Shown: positions 35,298-46,020 of the stretch, piece by piece
Position numbering within the stretch: position 1 is the stretch's first letter
Layout: the number at the start of each line of letters is the position of its first letter
From: Rhizobiales bacterium 62-47
GTDB lineage: Bacteria; Pseudomonadota; Alphaproteobacteria; Rhizobiales; Xanthobacteraceae
NCBI GenBank assembly: GCA_001899255.1
Contig: MKVX01000018.1
Location: 807,150 to 871,149 of the forward strand
DNA: 64,000 bases
Direction: 5' to 3'
Notes under the pieces: model-generated
Database searches by the model: none
Told to the model about the DNA's origin: nothing
Seen by the model: only the letters and a program-made list of their open reading frames with translations
Translations under genes and position numbers: made by a program

Positions 35298-35915
35298 ATG
35301 GGCGGCAGCGACGCGAAGGCCCTCGCCCGTTCGCTGCTCGATATTTGCCGAATGCGAAAGCTGACCATCGCGACTGCCGAATCTTGCACCGGTGGTCTGG
35401 TCGCAGGTGCGTTGACCGATATTCCCGGTTCGTCGGACGTTATCGACCGCGGTTTCGTGACCTACTCCAACGATGCCAAGCGCGTCATGCTTGGGGTGAA
35501 GGCCACGACGCTCGCGACGTTCGGTGCCGTGAGCAAGGAAACCGCACAGGCGATGGCAGTCGGCGCACTGGAACGGGCTGGCGTCGATCTTGCCGTGTCG
35601 ATCACCGGCATCGCGGGACCGGGCGGTGCAACGCCCGGCAAGCCCGTCGGCCTCGTGCATTTTGCGGTAGCCGCGCGCGACGGTCGACTGGTCCACCGCG
35701 AGTGCCGCTTTGGCGCACTCGGTCGCAGCACGGTACGTCAGCGCTCAGTTCTCGAAGCGCTCCGTATGCTGATCGAACTTGCGCGCGGGCCGCAACCACC
35801 CGTCAAAGTACGGCGACAGCCTCCGACACGCGCGCGGACCAACACAGCACGAACGCCTCGCGGCCTTGCGGCAAAACGGCGAAGGCCCCGCGGTACGAGC
35901 AGCCCCCTGTCCTGA
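35298..35915 (+). CDS. CinA C-terminal domain protein (nicotinamide-nucleotide amidohydrolase)
   Basis: A 205-residue stand-alone PncC domain that deamidates nicotinamide mononucleotide in pyridine-nucleotide recycling. The catalytic Ser lies in TAESCTGGLVAGALTD, followed by GSSDVIDRGFVTYSN and the conserved Lys and the loop SITGIAGPGGATPGKPVGLV. The N-terminal molybdopterin-binding domain of full CinA is absent, as usual in this group. The last 45 residues are a basic, disordered tail (RTNTARTPRGLAAKRRRPRG). It starts one base after ispDF and ends 5 bases from the convergent ratA-like gene. Confidence 0.92.
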   Translation: MGGSDAKALARSLLDICRMRKLTIATAESCTGGLVAGALTDIPGSSDVIDRGFVTYSNDAKRVMLGVKATTLATFGAVSKETAQAMAVGALERAGVDLAVSITGIAGPGGATPGKPVGLVHFAVAARDGRLVHRECRFGALGRSTVRQRSVLEALRMLIELARGPQPPVKVRRQPPTRARTNTARTPRGLAAKRRRPRGTSSPLS

Positions 35916-35920
35916 AAGCG

Positions 35921-36394
35921 TTACGATGCGATGCTAGCGCGCGGTTTGGCGTAAATGGTATCGGCACGCTTTTCGAAAGCCGCGGCAAACCGCTGAAACG
36001 CCGTGTCGAACATGCTGCCCATCAGCATTGCCAGCATGCGGCTCTTGAATTCATAGGCGATGAAAAATCCGACGTCGCAGGCATCGTCCGACTTCGGCTC
36101 GAAGGTCCAGCGGTTCTGCAGATGGCTGAAGGGACCCTGCAGGTATTCGACTAAAATCTTCAGATTGGGCCGATCGAGCGTCACCTTGCTGGTGAAGGTC
36201 TCGCGCACCAGCTTGAACGAAACCGTCATGTCCGCGACGATGACTTCGATACCGTCCGGTTTTTGCATCCGCTGGCGTACTTTCAGCGCACTGCAGAGCG
36301 GCACAAACTCCGGATAGCGCTCGACGTTGGCAACGAGATCGAACATCTCGGCGGCGCTATGATGAACCCGGCGCTTGTTGGCGAATTGCGGCAT
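35921..36394 (-). CDS. RatA/COQ10-type START-domain protein
   Basis: A 157-residue protein with a single START/polyketide-cyclase domain (RRVHHSAAEMFDLVANVERY, PEFVPLC, then TFEPKSDDACDVGFFIAYEF). The eukaryotic relative Coq10 binds ubiquinone and is needed for efficient respiration; bacterial members called RatA were proposed to block ribosome joining in E. coli. The ubiquinone role is the safer reading. The ATG at 36394 (MPQFANKRRV) is preferred to a longer frame. It lies 10 bases downstream of lipA on the same strand, a conserved pairing. Confidence 0.88.
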   Translation of the reverse strand: MPQFANKRRVHHSAAEMFDLVANVERYPEFVPLCSALKVRQRMQKPDGIEVIVADMTVSFKLVRETFTSKVTLDRPNLKILVEYLQGPFSHLQNRWTFEPKSDDACDVGFFIAYEFKSRMLAMLMGSMFDTAFQRFAAAFEKRADTIYAKPRASIAS

Positions 36395-36404
36395 CGTAGA
36401 GAAC

Positions 36405-37364
36405 TCAGCGGAACATCGCGTCGCGTGCGGCCTGCAACTTGGCAAAATCTTCGCCGGCGTGATGCGACGAGCGCGTCAGCGGGCTGGCGGACACCATCAG
36501 AAACCCCTTGGTGTAAGCGATCTTCTCGTAACCCTTGAATTCGTCCGGCGTCACGTAACGCATGACAGCGTGATGCTTGCGGGTTGGCTGCAAATATTGG
36601 CCGATCGTCAGAAAGTCGACGTTGGCCGAACGCAGATCGTCCATCACCTGCAGCACTTCATGCCGCTCCTCGCCGAGCCCGACCATGATGCCGGATTTGG
36701 TGAAGATCGTCGGATCAATTTCCTTGACTCGCTGCAACAAGCGGATCGAATGGAAATAGCGCGCGCCCGGACGCACCGATAGATAGCGCGACGGCACGGT
36801 TTCCAGATTGTGGTTGAAGACATCGGGCTTGGCCGCAACGACCACCTCGAGCGCGCCGTCCTTGCGCAGGAAATCCGGCGTCAAAATCTCGATCGTGGTA
36901 GACGGACAACGTGCGCGGATAGCGCGAATGGTCCGGGCAAAATGTTCGGCACCCCCATCGGCAAGATCATCGCGATCGACCGACGTAACGACGATATGCG
37001 CAAGACCCAGCTTGAATGTCGCCTCTGCGACGTGCTCGGGCTCGGACGCATCAAGCGCTCCCGGCATACCAGTCTTGACATTACAGAACGCGCAAGCGCG
37101 CGTGCAGGTATCGCCCATGATCATGAACGTGGCGTGCTTCTTGTCCCAGCACTCGCCAATGTTCGGGCAGCCCGCTTCCTCGCAGACGGTAACCAGGCCG
37201 TTTTCCTTGACGATCTTGCGGGTGTCCGCATAGCCGCGCGTATTCGGCGCCCGCACCCGGATCCAGTCCGGTTTTGGCGGCGAAACTGAGTCCGGCCGGT
37301 TCACCTTTTCCGGGTGACGAGGACGAACCTGGGTGGTTGAAACGGTATCGACGAGGACGACCAT
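36405..37364 (-). CDS. lipA: lipoyl synthase
   Basis: A 319-residue radical SAM enzyme that inserts two sulfurs into octanoyl groups on E2 and H proteins. The auxiliary cluster cysteines are in [14 protein letters not shown], the radical SAM cluster motif CTRACAFC follows, and RYVTPDEF and a C-terminal serine-rich stretch end the protein. The open frame extends upstream to 37595, but the ATG at 37364 ([12 protein letters not shown]) gives the normal family length. It precedes the ratA-like gene by 10 bases. Confidence 0.95.
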   Translation of the reverse strand: MVVLVDTVSTTQVRPRHPEKVNRPDSVSPPKPDWIRVRAPNTRGYADTRKIVKENGLVTVCEEAGCPNIGECWDKKHATFMIMGDTCTRACAFCNVKTGMPGALDASEPEHVAEATFKLGLAHIVVTSVDRDDLADGGAEHFARTIRAIRARCPSTTIEILTPDFLRKDGALEVVVAAKPDVFNHNLETVPSRYLSVRPGARYFHSIRLLQRVKEIDPTIFTKSGIMVGLGEERHEVLQVMDDLRSANVDFLTIGQYLQPTRKHHAVMRYVTPDEFKGYEKIAYTKGFLMVSASPLTRSSHHAGEDFAKLQAARDAMFR

Positions 37365-37496
37365 GAGATGCCCGATTTGCTGCCCCTTACCTAATCGGTC
37401 GGAGGCAGGGCCGCAACCCGGAGGATTTGCCCTGAACGCAGCAATAGCATATCGCTGGATGCGCCGATTTAGAACCGGTCGTTTTTGTCCCCTGCA

Positions 37497-38120
37497 ATGC
37501 CCAAACAGCCAGCTCCCCCGTCCAGCAATGCCGCGGTCACCTTCCCGCCACTTAGGAAACCGCTCGGCCGGAATTTCTTCGAACGTAGCGTTCACGACGT
37601 CGCACCCGAACTGATCGGCGCGACGTTACTTGTCGGTGGCGTGGGCGGCGTGATCGTCGAGGTCGAAGCCTATCATCAGAGCGAACCGGCGGCGCACTCG
37701 TATCGCGGGCCGACGCCACGAACCATGGTGATGTTTGGACCAGCCGGATTTGCCTACGTTTATCGGTCCTATGGCATGCACTGGTGCATCAATTTTGTCT
37801 GCGAGCCCGAAGGTTCGGCGGCAGCGGTGTTGATCCGTGCCCTGCAGCCTACTCACGGCATCGCCATGATGCGCCGACGCAGAAGACTGGAGGATGAGAA
37901 GGCGCTGTGTTCGGGACCGGGTAAATTGACTAGCGCGCTGGGTATTACCAATAAGCACAACGGCCTGCCGCTCACCGCGCCGCCGATCTCGGTTCACGCT
38001 CGCAAACTCGAGCCCGAAATTGCCATGGGCCCGCGGATCGGCATCACCAAGGCCGTCGAACTGCCGTGGCGCTATGGCCTTAAGGGCTCACGCTTCCTCA
38101 GCAAGGCATTTCCCGCCTGA
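37497..38120 (+). CDS. 3-methyladenine DNA glycosylase (AAG/MPG family)
   Basis: A 207-residue DNA repair enzyme that removes alkylated purines. The domain starts at [20 protein letters not shown]; the catalytic Glu is in [16 protein letters not shown], followed by [23 protein letters not shown] and the DNA-intercalating Tyr region, and [13 protein letters not shown]. The ATG at 37497 is preferred; another ATG four codons earlier is possible. It is convergent with valS, with no clear terminator in the 82-base gap. Confidence 0.93.
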   Translation: MPKQPAPPSSNAAVTFPPLRKPLGRNFFERSVHDVAPELIGATLLVGGVGGVIVEVEAYHQSEPAAHSYRGPTPRTMVMFGPAGFAYVYRSYGMHWCINFVCEPEGSAAAVLIRALQPTHGIAMMRRRRRLEDEKALCSGPGKLTSALGITNKHNGLPLTAPPISVHARKLEPEIAMGPRIGITKAVELPWRYGLKGSRFLSKAFPA

Positions 38121-38202
38121 TCGGCGAGAAGGCATCATAGAAGCGCTTGGCCGCATCGATCTCCGAGACGGTGTTGGCAATGTGATCCGGAACGCGACCA
38201 CC

Positions 38203-41064
38203 TCACGCCGCGCGACGCAACCGTTCGAGCGCTTCAAGGATCTTCGCCTTGCGAGCGACCGCCTCTTCGCGCTTTTCCTTTTCCTCTTCGACAATCTCCT
38301 CTGGTGCGTTGGCGACAAATTTCTCATTGCTGAGCTTGGCGTCTACGCGCTTGATGTCTGCTTCGACTTTGGCCATCTCTTTATCGAGGCGCGCTTTCTC
38401 GGCCGACAGATCGATGACGCCCTTGAGGGGCAAGGCCGCGATCTCACCACGCACCAATAGCTGCATGGCGCCATCCGGCGCACGATCGACGAAGGAAATG
38501 TCTGCAAGTCGCGCCAGACGCTTGATCACATCGCTCCAGCGCCGCGCCCTCTGTATCGTCTCCGGTGCCGCACCAGCCAACATCAAAGGCATCAACGTCG
38601 CGGGAGGAATGTTCATCTCGGCGCGCACCGAGCGGATGGCGGTAACGAGATCGACAACCCAGCCGATTTCCGCCTCTGCCTCGGGATCGCTAAAGCTTTC
38701 GACTGGCCCGACCGGAATAACAAGGGCCGCACTCGCCACGTCGCCCGGCACTGCCGACCCCGGAATTACGACCATCGGAACCTCGGCCTTGATCGGCCAT
38801 TCGGTGACCACCAGCATCTTTTCGCGCGCAGCCGTTACCGCCCAGAGTTCTTCCGTAATAAACGGCATGAACGGGTGCAGCAGCTTGAGAATTTCATCGC
38901 GCGCCCAAGCCACCATCGCCTGTGTCTCGGCCTTTGCTGGGCTATCCGGTCCCAGCATGACGGGCTTGGCGAGTTCGAGATACCAATCGCAATAGACGTT
39001 CCAGACGAACCGATAGATCGCTCCCGCCGCATCGTTGAAACGGTAAGCTTCGATCGCCGAACTGACCTCGCGCGCCGCATGCATCGTCTCGTGCGCAATC
39101 CAGCGATTGAGCGTTTCCTTCGCCTGAGTCGGATCAAATCCCGGCGGCAACACGCAGCCATTCATTTCGGCGAAGCGGCAGGCATTCCACAGCTTGGTTG
39201 CGAAGTTGCGATATCCCTCGACGCGCTGCGGTGCGAGCTTGATGTCGCGCCCCTGCGCAGCCATCGCCGCCAACGTGAAACGCAAGGCATCGGCGCCATA
39301 CTCGTCGATCAGATGCAGGGGGTCGATGACGTTGCCTTTCGACTTCGACATCTTGGCGCCCTTCTCGTCACGGACAAGAGCGTGGATGTAGACCGTCGGG
39401 AACGGCACATCTTTCATGAAGTGCAGACCCATCATCATCATTCGGGCAACCCAGAAGAAGATGATGTCGAAGCCGGTAACCAGCACATTGGTCGGGTAAT
39501 AGCGTTCGACGTCCTTCATCTCATCGGGCCAACCGAGTGTCGAGAACGGCCACAGCGCGGATGAAAACCAGGTATCGAGCACATCCTCGTCGCGCGTGAT
39601 GAAGCCTTCGCGCAGCGCCGGATCGAGCGCCATGTCATGGCCCTGCTCGGCTGTGATGACTTCCTTCTCGACGTAATAGCCGAGCGCATTGCCGATCGCT
39701 TCCTCTTCGGTCTCCGCCACGAACACCCTGCCGTCCGGGCCGTACCAGGCCGGAATTTGGTGCCCCCACCAGAGTTGCCGTGAAATGCACCACGGCTGGA
39801 TGTTCTCCATCCACTCGAAGTAGGTCTTTTCCCAGTTCTTCGGCACGAACGTCGTCGCACCGCTGCGCACCGCCGCAATCGCCGGCTGCGCAAGTGTCTT
39901 GGCGTCGACGTACCACTGATCGGTCAGATACGGTTCGATCACTACGCCGGACCGGTCGCCATGCGGCACCATATGCGTGTTGGGCTCGATCTTTTCGAGG
40001 ATGCCGCTTTCGTTGAGCCAAGCCACGATCTGCTTGCGCGCCGCAAAACGGTCAACGCCGTGCAGCGTTGCAGCTTGCATCGAGGCGCTCTCCGGCAGAC
40101 CAAGCCAATAGGCTTCGTTGTCCGCGAGAGAGATACGACCTTCAACGTCGAGCACGTTGATCTGTGGCAAGTTGTGTCGTTTACCGACCTCGAAGTCGTT
40201 GAAATCGTGCGCCGGCGTGATCTTGACGGCGCCCGACCCCTTCTCCGGGTCAGAGTATTCGTCGGCGACGATGGGAATTCGCCGTCCTACCAGCGGCAGG
40301 ATGACGTGTTGGCCGACAAGGTGCCGATAGCGCTCATCGTCCGGATGCACGGCGACGGCCGTATCGCCCAGCATAGTCTCCGGCCTTGTCGTGGCGACAA
40401 CAATGAAGGTCGATGCATCGTCCGGATTGAAAGTCTTGCCTTCCAGTGGATAGCGCAGATGCCAGAGGCTCCCCTTGACTTCGATCTGCTGAACTTCGAG
40501 ATCCGAAATTGCGGTCAGCAGTTTCGGGTCCCAATTGACCAGACGCTTGTCCTTGTAGATCAGGCCTTCGCGATGCAACTCGACGAACACCTTGGCAACG
40601 GCGCGTGACAATCCCTCGTCCATGGTGAAGCGCTCGCGCGACCAGTCGCACGACGCACCGAGGCGCTTCAATTGATTGACGATGACGCCGCCGCTTTCGG
40701 CTTTCCACTTCCAGACGCGCTCAAGGAATTTCGCGCGGCCGAGATCGCGCCGGCCCGGTTCCTGACGCTCCATCAACTGGCGCTCGACCACCATCTGGGT
40801 CGCGATACCTGCGTGGTCAGTGCCCGGCTGCCACAGCACATCACGGCCGCGCATACGCTCGAAACGACACAGCACGTCCTGCAAGGTATTGTTGAGCGCG
40901 TGCCCCATATGCAACGAGCCGGTGACGTTCGGCGGCGGAATGACAATGGTGAACGGTTGCGCGTCCTGCCGGTTCGGTTGACCGGCCTTGAAGGCACCGG
41001 TTGCTTCCCACGCCTGCGAAATGCGGTTCTCGATGTCGGAAGGTTGATAAGTCTTTTCAATCAT
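38203..41064 (-). CDS. valS: valyl-tRNA synthetase
   Basis: A 953-residue class Ia synthetase. The HIGH motif is HMGH ([15 protein letters not shown]), the editing CP1 domain follows ([20 protein letters not shown]), and the KMSKS loop is [13 protein letters not shown]. The C-terminal tRNA-binding coiled coil spans the last 70 residues ([20 protein letters not shown]). The length is normal for bacteria. Start ATG at 41064. It is co-directional with popZ but separated from it by 195 bases that include a near-palindromic hairpin. Confidence 0.97.
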   Translation of the reverse strand: MIEKTYQPSDIENRISQAWEATGAFKAGQPNRQDAQPFTIVIPPPNVTGSLHMGHALNNTLQDVLCRFERMRGRDVLWQPGTDHAGIATQMVVERQLMERQEPGRRDLGRAKFLERVWKWKAESGGVIVNQLKRLGASCDWSRERFTMDEGLSRAVAKVFVELHREGLIYKDKRLVNWDPKLLTAISDLEVQQIEVKGSLWHLRYPLEGKTFNPDDASTFIVVATTRPETMLGDTAVAVHPDDERYRHLVGQHVILPLVGRRIPIVADEYSDPEKGSGAVKITPAHDFNDFEVGKRHNLPQINVLDVEGRISLADNEAYWLGLPESASMQAATLHGVDRFAARKQIVAWLNESGILEKIEPNTHMVPHGDRSGVVIEPYLTDQWYVDAKTLAQPAIAAVRSGATTFVPKNWEKTYFEWMENIQPWCISRQLWWGHQIPAWYGPDGRVFVAETEEEAIGNALGYYVEKEVITAEQGHDMALDPALREGFITRDEDVLDTWFSSALWPFSTLGWPDEMKDVERYYPTNVLVTGFDIIFFWVARMMMMGLHFMKDVPFPTVYIHALVRDEKGAKMSKSKGNVIDPLHLIDEYGADALRFTLAAMAAQGRDIKLAPQRVEGYRNFATKLWNACRFAEMNGCVLPPGFDPTQAKETLNRWIAHETMHAAREVSSAIEAYRFNDAAGAIYRFVWNVYCDWYLELAKPVMLGPDSPAKAETQAMVAWARDEILKLLHPFMPFITEELWAVTAAREKMLVVTEWPIKAEVPMVVIPGSAVPGDVASAALVIPVGPVESFSDPEAEAEIGWVVDLVTAIRSVRAEMNIPPATLMPLMLAGAAPETIQRARRWSDVIKRLARLADISFVDRAPDGAMQLLVRGEIAALPLKGVIDLSAEKARLDKEMAKVEADIKRVDAKLSNEKFVANAPEEIVEEEKEKREEAVARKAKILEALERLRRAA

Positions 41065-41173
41065 GGGGGTACAATCACAAGCACTCGGCGATGGGACGGG
41101 CGAACGATAGTCTATGCAACTCGTGCATTTTGGGCAGCATCTGCGGCAATCGCGGCAGGATATGCGTAAACCA

Positions 41174-41198
41174 GCGTGCTAGAAAGCTTCCAGCACGC
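41174..41198 (-). terminator. near-perfect 25-base palindrome between popZ and valS
   Basis: GCGTGCT and AGCACGC flank an inner GAA-AGC-TTC, with one mismatched position. On the minus strand it follows popZ by about 60 bases and comes before valS by about 110. It may end popZ transcripts or be a control site for valS; no T-run follows it. Confidence 0.4.
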
Positions 41199-41259
41199 CG
41201 CAAGTCAACCTAAGGGAGCTTAAAAGGGCGCCGAAGCAGGAAACAGGGCTAACTCAGGC

Positions 41260-41988
41260 TCAGCGGCCCCGCGAAACGCGCTCGATCTCGGCCTTGACGA
41301 TCCGCTCTACGAGGCTGGGAAGATTGTCGTCGAGCCAAGATTTGAGCATCGGCCGCAGCATCTCACGCACCAGGTCTTCCAGAGTCCGCGCGTTGTTGCT
41401 CAAGACCGTGTGCGCGAGCGTGTTGAACGCCGATTCCACAGCCGAGACGGTCGAGTGCGACAGTATCTGCGGCGATGCTGAAGCCACCGCTTCGGCAAAC
41501 GGCACCTGCTCTGCGACCACGCGCCGCTCCGGCGCAGGAGGAGGATCCACGCGATCGGTATGCGATGCGGTTTCGGTGAACTCCAGATCGCTCTCCGGTT
41601 CGACCTTCCGGAATCCGGGTTGCGACATGTCCGGCAACGCCATGTCGTCGGTCAGATCGAGCACATCCTCGACTGGAGCCGGTGCACGGACTTCGGCATC
41701 CGTCGTCGAGGCATCGAGACCGGCGAGCAGCGCGTCGATATCGTCCTGGCTATTGGATTCCGCCGCAGCCGGTTTGGGGGGCGGTGCCTGCACCGTTGCC
41801 GGCGTGGTCTTGACCGGCGCGACGGCGATGGTCGGCGCGGGCTTTACGGCCGCGGGTTCGCTTTTAGGTGTCGGCGCAGCAATTCCTTCGGACGTCGCCG
41901 GCTTGGTCTCGTCATCAGCGATAATGCGGCGGATCGATGCCAGAATCTCCTCCATCGAGGGCTCCTGAACCTTTGCAGGCTGGCTCAT
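41260..41988 (-). CDS. PopZ-family (DUF2497) polar organising protein
   Basis: A 242-residue protein with the two conserved ends of PopZ: an N-terminal helix (EPSMEEILASIRRIIADDE) and a C-terminal helical oligomerisation region (ARTLEDLVREMLRPMLKSWL, then SLVERIVKAEIERV). Between them lies a long Pro/Ala/Val/Thr-rich acidic linker. In Caulobacter and Agrobacterium the protein forms a polar condensate that anchors chromosome origin and signalling proteins. The ATG at 41988 (MSQPAKVQ) is preferred to an ATG four codons upstream. Confidence 0.9.
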   Translation of the reverse strand: MSQPAKVQEPSMEEILASIRRIIADDETKPATSEGIAAPTPKSEPAAVKPAPTIAVAPVKTTPATVQAPPPKPAAAESNSQDDIDALLAGLDASTTDAEVRAPAPVEDVLDLTDDMALPDMSQPGFRKVEPESDLEFTETASHTDRVDPPPAPERRVVAEQVPFAEAVASASPQILSHSTVSAVESAFNTLAHTVLSNNARTLEDLVREMLRPMLKSWLDDNLPSLVERIVKAEIERVSRGR

Positions 41989-42289
41989 ATCGGACTCCAC
42001 ATCGTCAGTACTTTCGCAGCAATCGCGTCCGCGTACGCTTGATTTGCATGCAGCTTACTCTCTTGTCAGAGGCATCACCTGGCAAGCTTGAGTTGTCCCC
42101 AGATCAAGCGTTCTGGAACTTGCGTCGGTCCAAGAATACTGCCCGGGATTGGCGTAAACGCCCATCAACGCCCACACGAATCGCGCCGCTATCCGTTCAA
42201 GGGTATGCCATCGCGTGAAATGAATGCAAGCAAAGTGCCGCTAACGCAGCACTTCCAAGGGCCAAGCTTGGGAGGCTGGCTCCGTGTGA

Positions 42290-43681
42290 TTAGTGCCCGT
42301 CAGGTGTACGGACACCGACCCAGCTATCGCGGACCTGATGGTAGTGGACGCTCGGGTCATAGATATTCGTCTTGAGCTTCAGCACTTGGGGCGACAATCG
42401 TCCGATCGCGCTCAGGCTCGAATACGATGCGACCACACGATCGTGCTGCGCCGTCACCAACGCCACACGTGCGTTGACCAGTGCCTGCTGCGCGTTAAGG
42501 ACGTCGAGGGTCGTGCGCTGGCCCGCCTTGGCCTCTTCGCGGACACCATTCAGCGCGATTTCAGACGCCTGCACCTGAGCTTGGGCCGATGAGACCTGCG
42601 CCTTGCTGGCCAGCAATTGTCCCCACGCCTGCACCACCGTGGCGCGGGTCTGATCGCGGACCTGCTCGAGGTTCAGACGCTGCTGCGCGAGTGTTTCCTT
42701 GGACTGACGGATCAGCGAATACTCGGCACCACCCTGGAAGATCGGTACCGACACCTGCGCAATTGCCGATGCGACGAACTGCTTCGGAATCGAGATTTGC
42801 TGCTCGTAGCTCTGCTGCGCGCCAACCTGCAGCGTCACCGTCGGAAACAATGCGCCCTCGGCGACCTTGACCTGCAGAAAGCTGACATCGATGCCGTACA
42901 TCGAGGCCGTGACGTTGGGATTTTCAACCAAACTCAGGTTGACGGCGCTCGCCAGCGTGTTGGGCAGAAAGCGATCCACGGGCGAACCCGGCGCAAGCTG
43001 GCTCGGCTCATTGCCGATGATGCGCCGGAAATTCGAACGCGTGGTGTTCAGATTGGATTCCGCCGTCAGTTCCTGCGTCTTGCCGGCCGCAAGTTGCGCT
43101 TCCGATTGCGCAACGTCGGTCCGCGTCACTTCGCCAACATTGAAGCGATCCCGCGTCTGCTTCAATGTCTGTTCGAGAACTCGTGTGTTGCTCTTCTGGA
43201 CTTCGACGATTGCCGAGTCCCGCAGATAGTCCATGTAGACGGTGGCAGCCGAGAGCAACAAGGTCTGCTCAAGCACTCGCAATCCTTCACGCGCCGCCGA
43301 AACCTGCCCTTCTGCGGCACGCGTACGATTGGCGGTCTGCTGGCCGTTGTACAAAGTCTGTGTCACCGTAGCGCCGACAGCGCGGGGAATCTGGCTCCCC
43401 GTCAGCCTGGAGGAGAAGCCGCCGGACGCGGACGATACGTCGGAATATTGATAGCCACCACTGGCCGTGATCGCCACCTTTGGGCGATAGCCCGACAGGG
43501 CCTGCGGCACGTTCTCGTCAGTGGAACGGACCGCTGCCCGCTGTGCATTGAGCTGGGGATTATTCTGATAGGCGCGAACGAGCGCAGCCTCGATCGTATC
43601 CGCAAGAACGGGCGTTGTACCCACCAAGGCCAACATCAACACTGCGGCCGCTGTTCCGGTAACTGCTTTCACGCCACCCAT
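42290..43681 (-). CDS. tolC: TolC-family outer membrane efflux protein
   Basis: A 463-residue outer-membrane channel of the TolC type, with two internal repeats of long helices and strands (TIEALVRAYQNNPQLNAQR-type start, then NPNVTASMYGIDVSFLQVKV and ATVVQAWGQLLASKAQVSSA). The signal peptide runs from MGGVKAVTG to VLADT with an AD cleavage region. The frame is open back to 43795, but the ATG at 43681 places the signal correctly; a start at 43735 is possible. It works with type I secretion or efflux pumps. It follows the pcm-like gene, a conserved pairing. Confidence 0.9.
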   Translation of the reverse strand: MGGVKAVTGTAAAVLMLALVGTTPVLADTIEAALVRAYQNNPQLNAQRAAVRSTDENVPQALSGYRPKVAITASGGYQYSDVSSASGGFSSRLTGSQIPRAVGATVTQTLYNGQQTANRTRAAEGQVSAAREGLRVLEQTLLLSAATVYMDYLRDSAIVEVQKSNTRVLEQTLKQTRDRFNVGEVTRTDVAQSEAQLAAGKTQELTAESNLNTTRSNFRRIIGNEPSQLAPGSPVDRFLPNTLASAVNLSLVENPNVTASMYGIDVSFLQVKVAEGALFPTVTLQVGAQQSYEQQISIPKQFVASAIAQVSVPIFQGGAEYSLIRQSKETLAQQRLNLEQVRDQTRATVVQAWGQLLASKAQVSSAQAQVQASEIALNGVREEAKAGQRTTLDVLNAQQALVNARVALVTAQHDRVVASYSSLSAIGRLSPQVLKLKTNIYDPSVHYHQVRDSWVGVRTPDGH

Positions 43682-43882
43682 CCCGGCAATCCATTGTCCC
43701 CGTTGCCGACTCCGCGTTTCTGCCGAATCGGGCATGTCTCGCGAAGCCCCGACGTCGCTTATCATATTCGTCGCTGGAAAGTTACGGAACCCCATCCGCG
43801 CGGCTGTTCACCGAAACTCTCGAATTGGGACATCCTAGCCACAGTGTCCAGCGAATCGCCGAAAACTGGGGCAAACATGAGG

Positions 43883-44548
43883 CTAGAAGGCGAATTCCGG
43901 AACGCGTCCGAGACCCGGAAGCACTGGTTCGGATGCATCGAAAAGCACCCGAGTTCCAAAATCATCCCGCGTGCGCGTCACGATGACGGCGCGCTGCAAT
44001 TGGCCAACCGGCATGATTCCCACCAGCCGTCCGCCATCCTTCAACTGCCGATAGAGGCCTTCCGGCACCATCTCCGAGGCGCCTTCGAGCACAATCACGT
44101 CGTAAGGGGCATTTGCGCTGTCACCATCGGTGGTTTTTGCCAGCTTGGCAGTTGCTGTCGTGATTCCGAGTTGCGCGAAAGCTTCATTCGCGCGCTTTAC
44201 AAGCCCCGCATCCGGGTCGGTCGCTGTTACACGCATCCCGAGTCTCGCGGCCACGGCGGCGGTATAGCCGGACGCACAGCCGACGACGAGAATGCTATCG
44301 GCCGCGCCGATTTCCGCGGCTTGCAGCAATTTCGCGAGAACCGCAGGCTTCACGAGGACCCGTTTGGCCGATCCGACCTCGCTGACAGGCAAATTCATGT
44401 CCAGATAAGCGAGCGGTCGGAGGTTATCCGGAACAAAAATCTCGCGGGGAACGGCCAGCATCGCGTCGATAATTCGTGCATCCGTGACATCGCTGGGACG
44501 AATTTGACAATCGACCATGTTCTGGCGGGCGGCCGAAAAGTCCGACAT
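43883..44548 (-). CDS. pcm: protein-L-isoaspartate O-methyltransferase family protein
   Basis: A 221-residue SAM-dependent methyltransferase with the PCMT fold. MVDCQIRPSDVTDARIIDAM and PREIFVPDNLRPLAYLD start the protein; the SAM-binding motif is SILVVGCASGYTAAVAA, and post-motif segments follow the family. In many alphaproteobacterial relatives it is paired with tolC and the true substrate (L-isoaspartyl protein or another) is untested. SD GAGGA precedes the ATG at 44548. It is upstream of tolC on the same strand with about 200 bases between, counting from the preferred tolC start. Confidence 0.88.
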   Translation of the reverse strand: MSDFSAARQNMVDCQIRPSDVTDARIIDAMLAVPREIFVPDNLRPLAYLDMNLPVSEVGSAKRVLVKPAVLAKLLQAAEIGAADSILVVGCASGYTAAVAARLGMRVTATDPDAGLVKRANEAFAQLGITTATAKLAKTTDGDSANAPYDVIVLEGASEMVPEGLYRQLKDGGRLVGIMPVGQLQRAVIVTRTRDDFGTRVLFDASEPVLPGLGRVPEFAF

Positions 44549-44811
44549 TGGCTATCCTCACGAATTATAGTTGTTCCTTGCGAGCAACTAGGGCAGCGCT
44601 GCGGACGATGCAAGCCATTTAGGCCGCATTCGCGAACTGCCGACAGGTTAGCGCAACTTCAATATCCAGAGAGATTATAGCCCGTTCCGCTGAAAAAGCT
44701 GATAGATTGCCTGAAGCCTTGGCGATGAGAAAAATTTGCAGCTTTTCCGGCTATGCAAGCTCGGGAGGCTTTGTTATACGCACCGGGCTGAACGCACTGC
44801 TTCGGCTCTGT

Positions 44812-44886
44812 TCCCTGGTAGCTCAGTGGTAGAGCAACCGGCTGTTAACCGGTTGGTCGCTGGTTCGAATCCGGCCCGGGGAGCCA
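44812..44886 (+). tRNA. tRNA-Asn (anticodon GUU)
   Basis: A 75-base tRNA with acceptor TCCCTGG paired to CCGGGGA, D arm with AGCTCAGTGG, anticodon loop CTGTTAA (GTT), T arm GGTTCGAATCC, and encoded CCA at the 3' end. Confidence 0.98.
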
Positions 44887-44967
44887 TTCCATTCAATCCA
44901 CAGACTTGCAGAATCCGGCACCGCAGCCGCGTCCGATTCTTGCCCCTTGTGGCTGCAATTAGCTCCA

Positions 44968-45828
44968 TCACACGACCTTCGCGGTCACCATCCAGACAGC
45001 CGCGGGGAGCCAAACGCCGCTCTCGGTGGCAAAGGGCACAAGCGCCTCGCGGATCGACTCGATGGCGGCCGCCCTCACAGATTCGGGCTGCCCCTCCATT
45101 GCAAGGTTGGCCGGACCAATCTCGGCCGCTGACCTGACCGCGGCATCGAGCCCCTCACCTGCCGATATATCCAGCTTCATATCATAAGGCTGCAACTCCG
45201 CTTGCGCGAACCCGGCTTCCGAAAGGATGCGGTTGACGCGTTGCGGCACGGCGAACGAAAACGGCCCCGGATCCTCCGGGCCAAGCGGCGGCAACTTTGG
45301 AACATGCCGGTAGACCGCTTTCATTGGCTCGAGCAGCCACGGATTTTCCCGTGGCTCGCGCCAGCAGACAAATGCCAGCCGGCCTTCCTTGCACAGCGCC
45401 TTCCGCAGATTGGCGAACGACCTGGCTGGATCGGCAAAAAACATCACGCCGAACCGCGAAATCAACAGATCCGTCACGCCAGGCTCGAAGGGATAGATTG
45501 TCGCATCCGCTAGCGTGAAATCGATGGAAGCGCCCCTTGGTGCGAGTTGTCTGGCACGAGCCAGCATTGGCCGGGAAATATCGATGCCACGCACATGCCC
45601 CGATGGACCCACGATCGTACTCAGGTCGATCGTCAGGGCGCCGCAGCCGCATCCAACATCAATAATCCGTTCACCCTGCTGCGGCCGGGCGCAATCGATC
45701 AGAAGCTTGGAGATCGGCGCGAATACCACCTCCTGCCTGAGCTGCTGATTGGACCAACGCTCCCCAGCGGCACCGTTCCAGTAAGCGATCTGATCGGCGT
45801 TCTTGGCATCGCTGGCGGACGTATCCAT
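44968..45828 (-). CDS. class I SAM-dependent methyltransferase
   Basis: A 286-residue methyltransferase with a Rossmann fold. Motif I is IIDVGCGCGALTIDLS, followed by GIDISRPMLARARQLA (motif II) and LLISRFGVMFFADPARSFAN. The N-terminal YWNGAAGERW is typical of the UbiE/Coq5-like group, but substrate is not determined. The C-terminal 110 residues form a helical cap region. The ATG at 45828 directly opens the protein. The gene stands alone between tRNA-Asn and a small hypothetical gene. Confidence 0.88.
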   Translation of the reverse strand: MDTSASDAKNADQIAYWNGAAGERWSNQQLRQEVVFAPISKLLIDCARPQQGERIIDVGCGCGALTIDLSTIVGPSGHVRGIDISRPMLARARQLAPRGASIDFTLADATIYPFEPGVTDLLISRFGVMFFADPARSFANLRKALCKEGRLAFVCWREPRENPWLLEPMKAVYRHVPKLPPLGPEDPGPFSFAVPQRVNRILSEAGFAQAELQPYDMKLDISAGEGLDAAVRSAAEIGPANLAMEGQPESVRAAAIESIREALVPFATESGVWLPAAVWMVTAKVV

Positions 45829-46020
45829 CTGGCTTTCACCGTCAAAAACTCACGCGCGACATTCTGCCATCAAAGCCGCCGATCATCGCGATGAAAGGCT
45901 GAGCGGTCAGAATACCGATCGTAACCTCGGAATTTCGCGCAATTCGATACAATTTTAGGGGTTTCCGCAATCGGGAAACAAAAGCTCTTTGCCATGCTGC
46001 CTTCAACAACGGGGAAGGCC

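Noticed and set aside
42617..44680. Long plus-strand open frame of about 690 codons opposite tolC and pcm
   Set aside because: It is antisense to two confidently assigned genes, has no domain, and is an effect of high GC content in the third codon position of the real genes.
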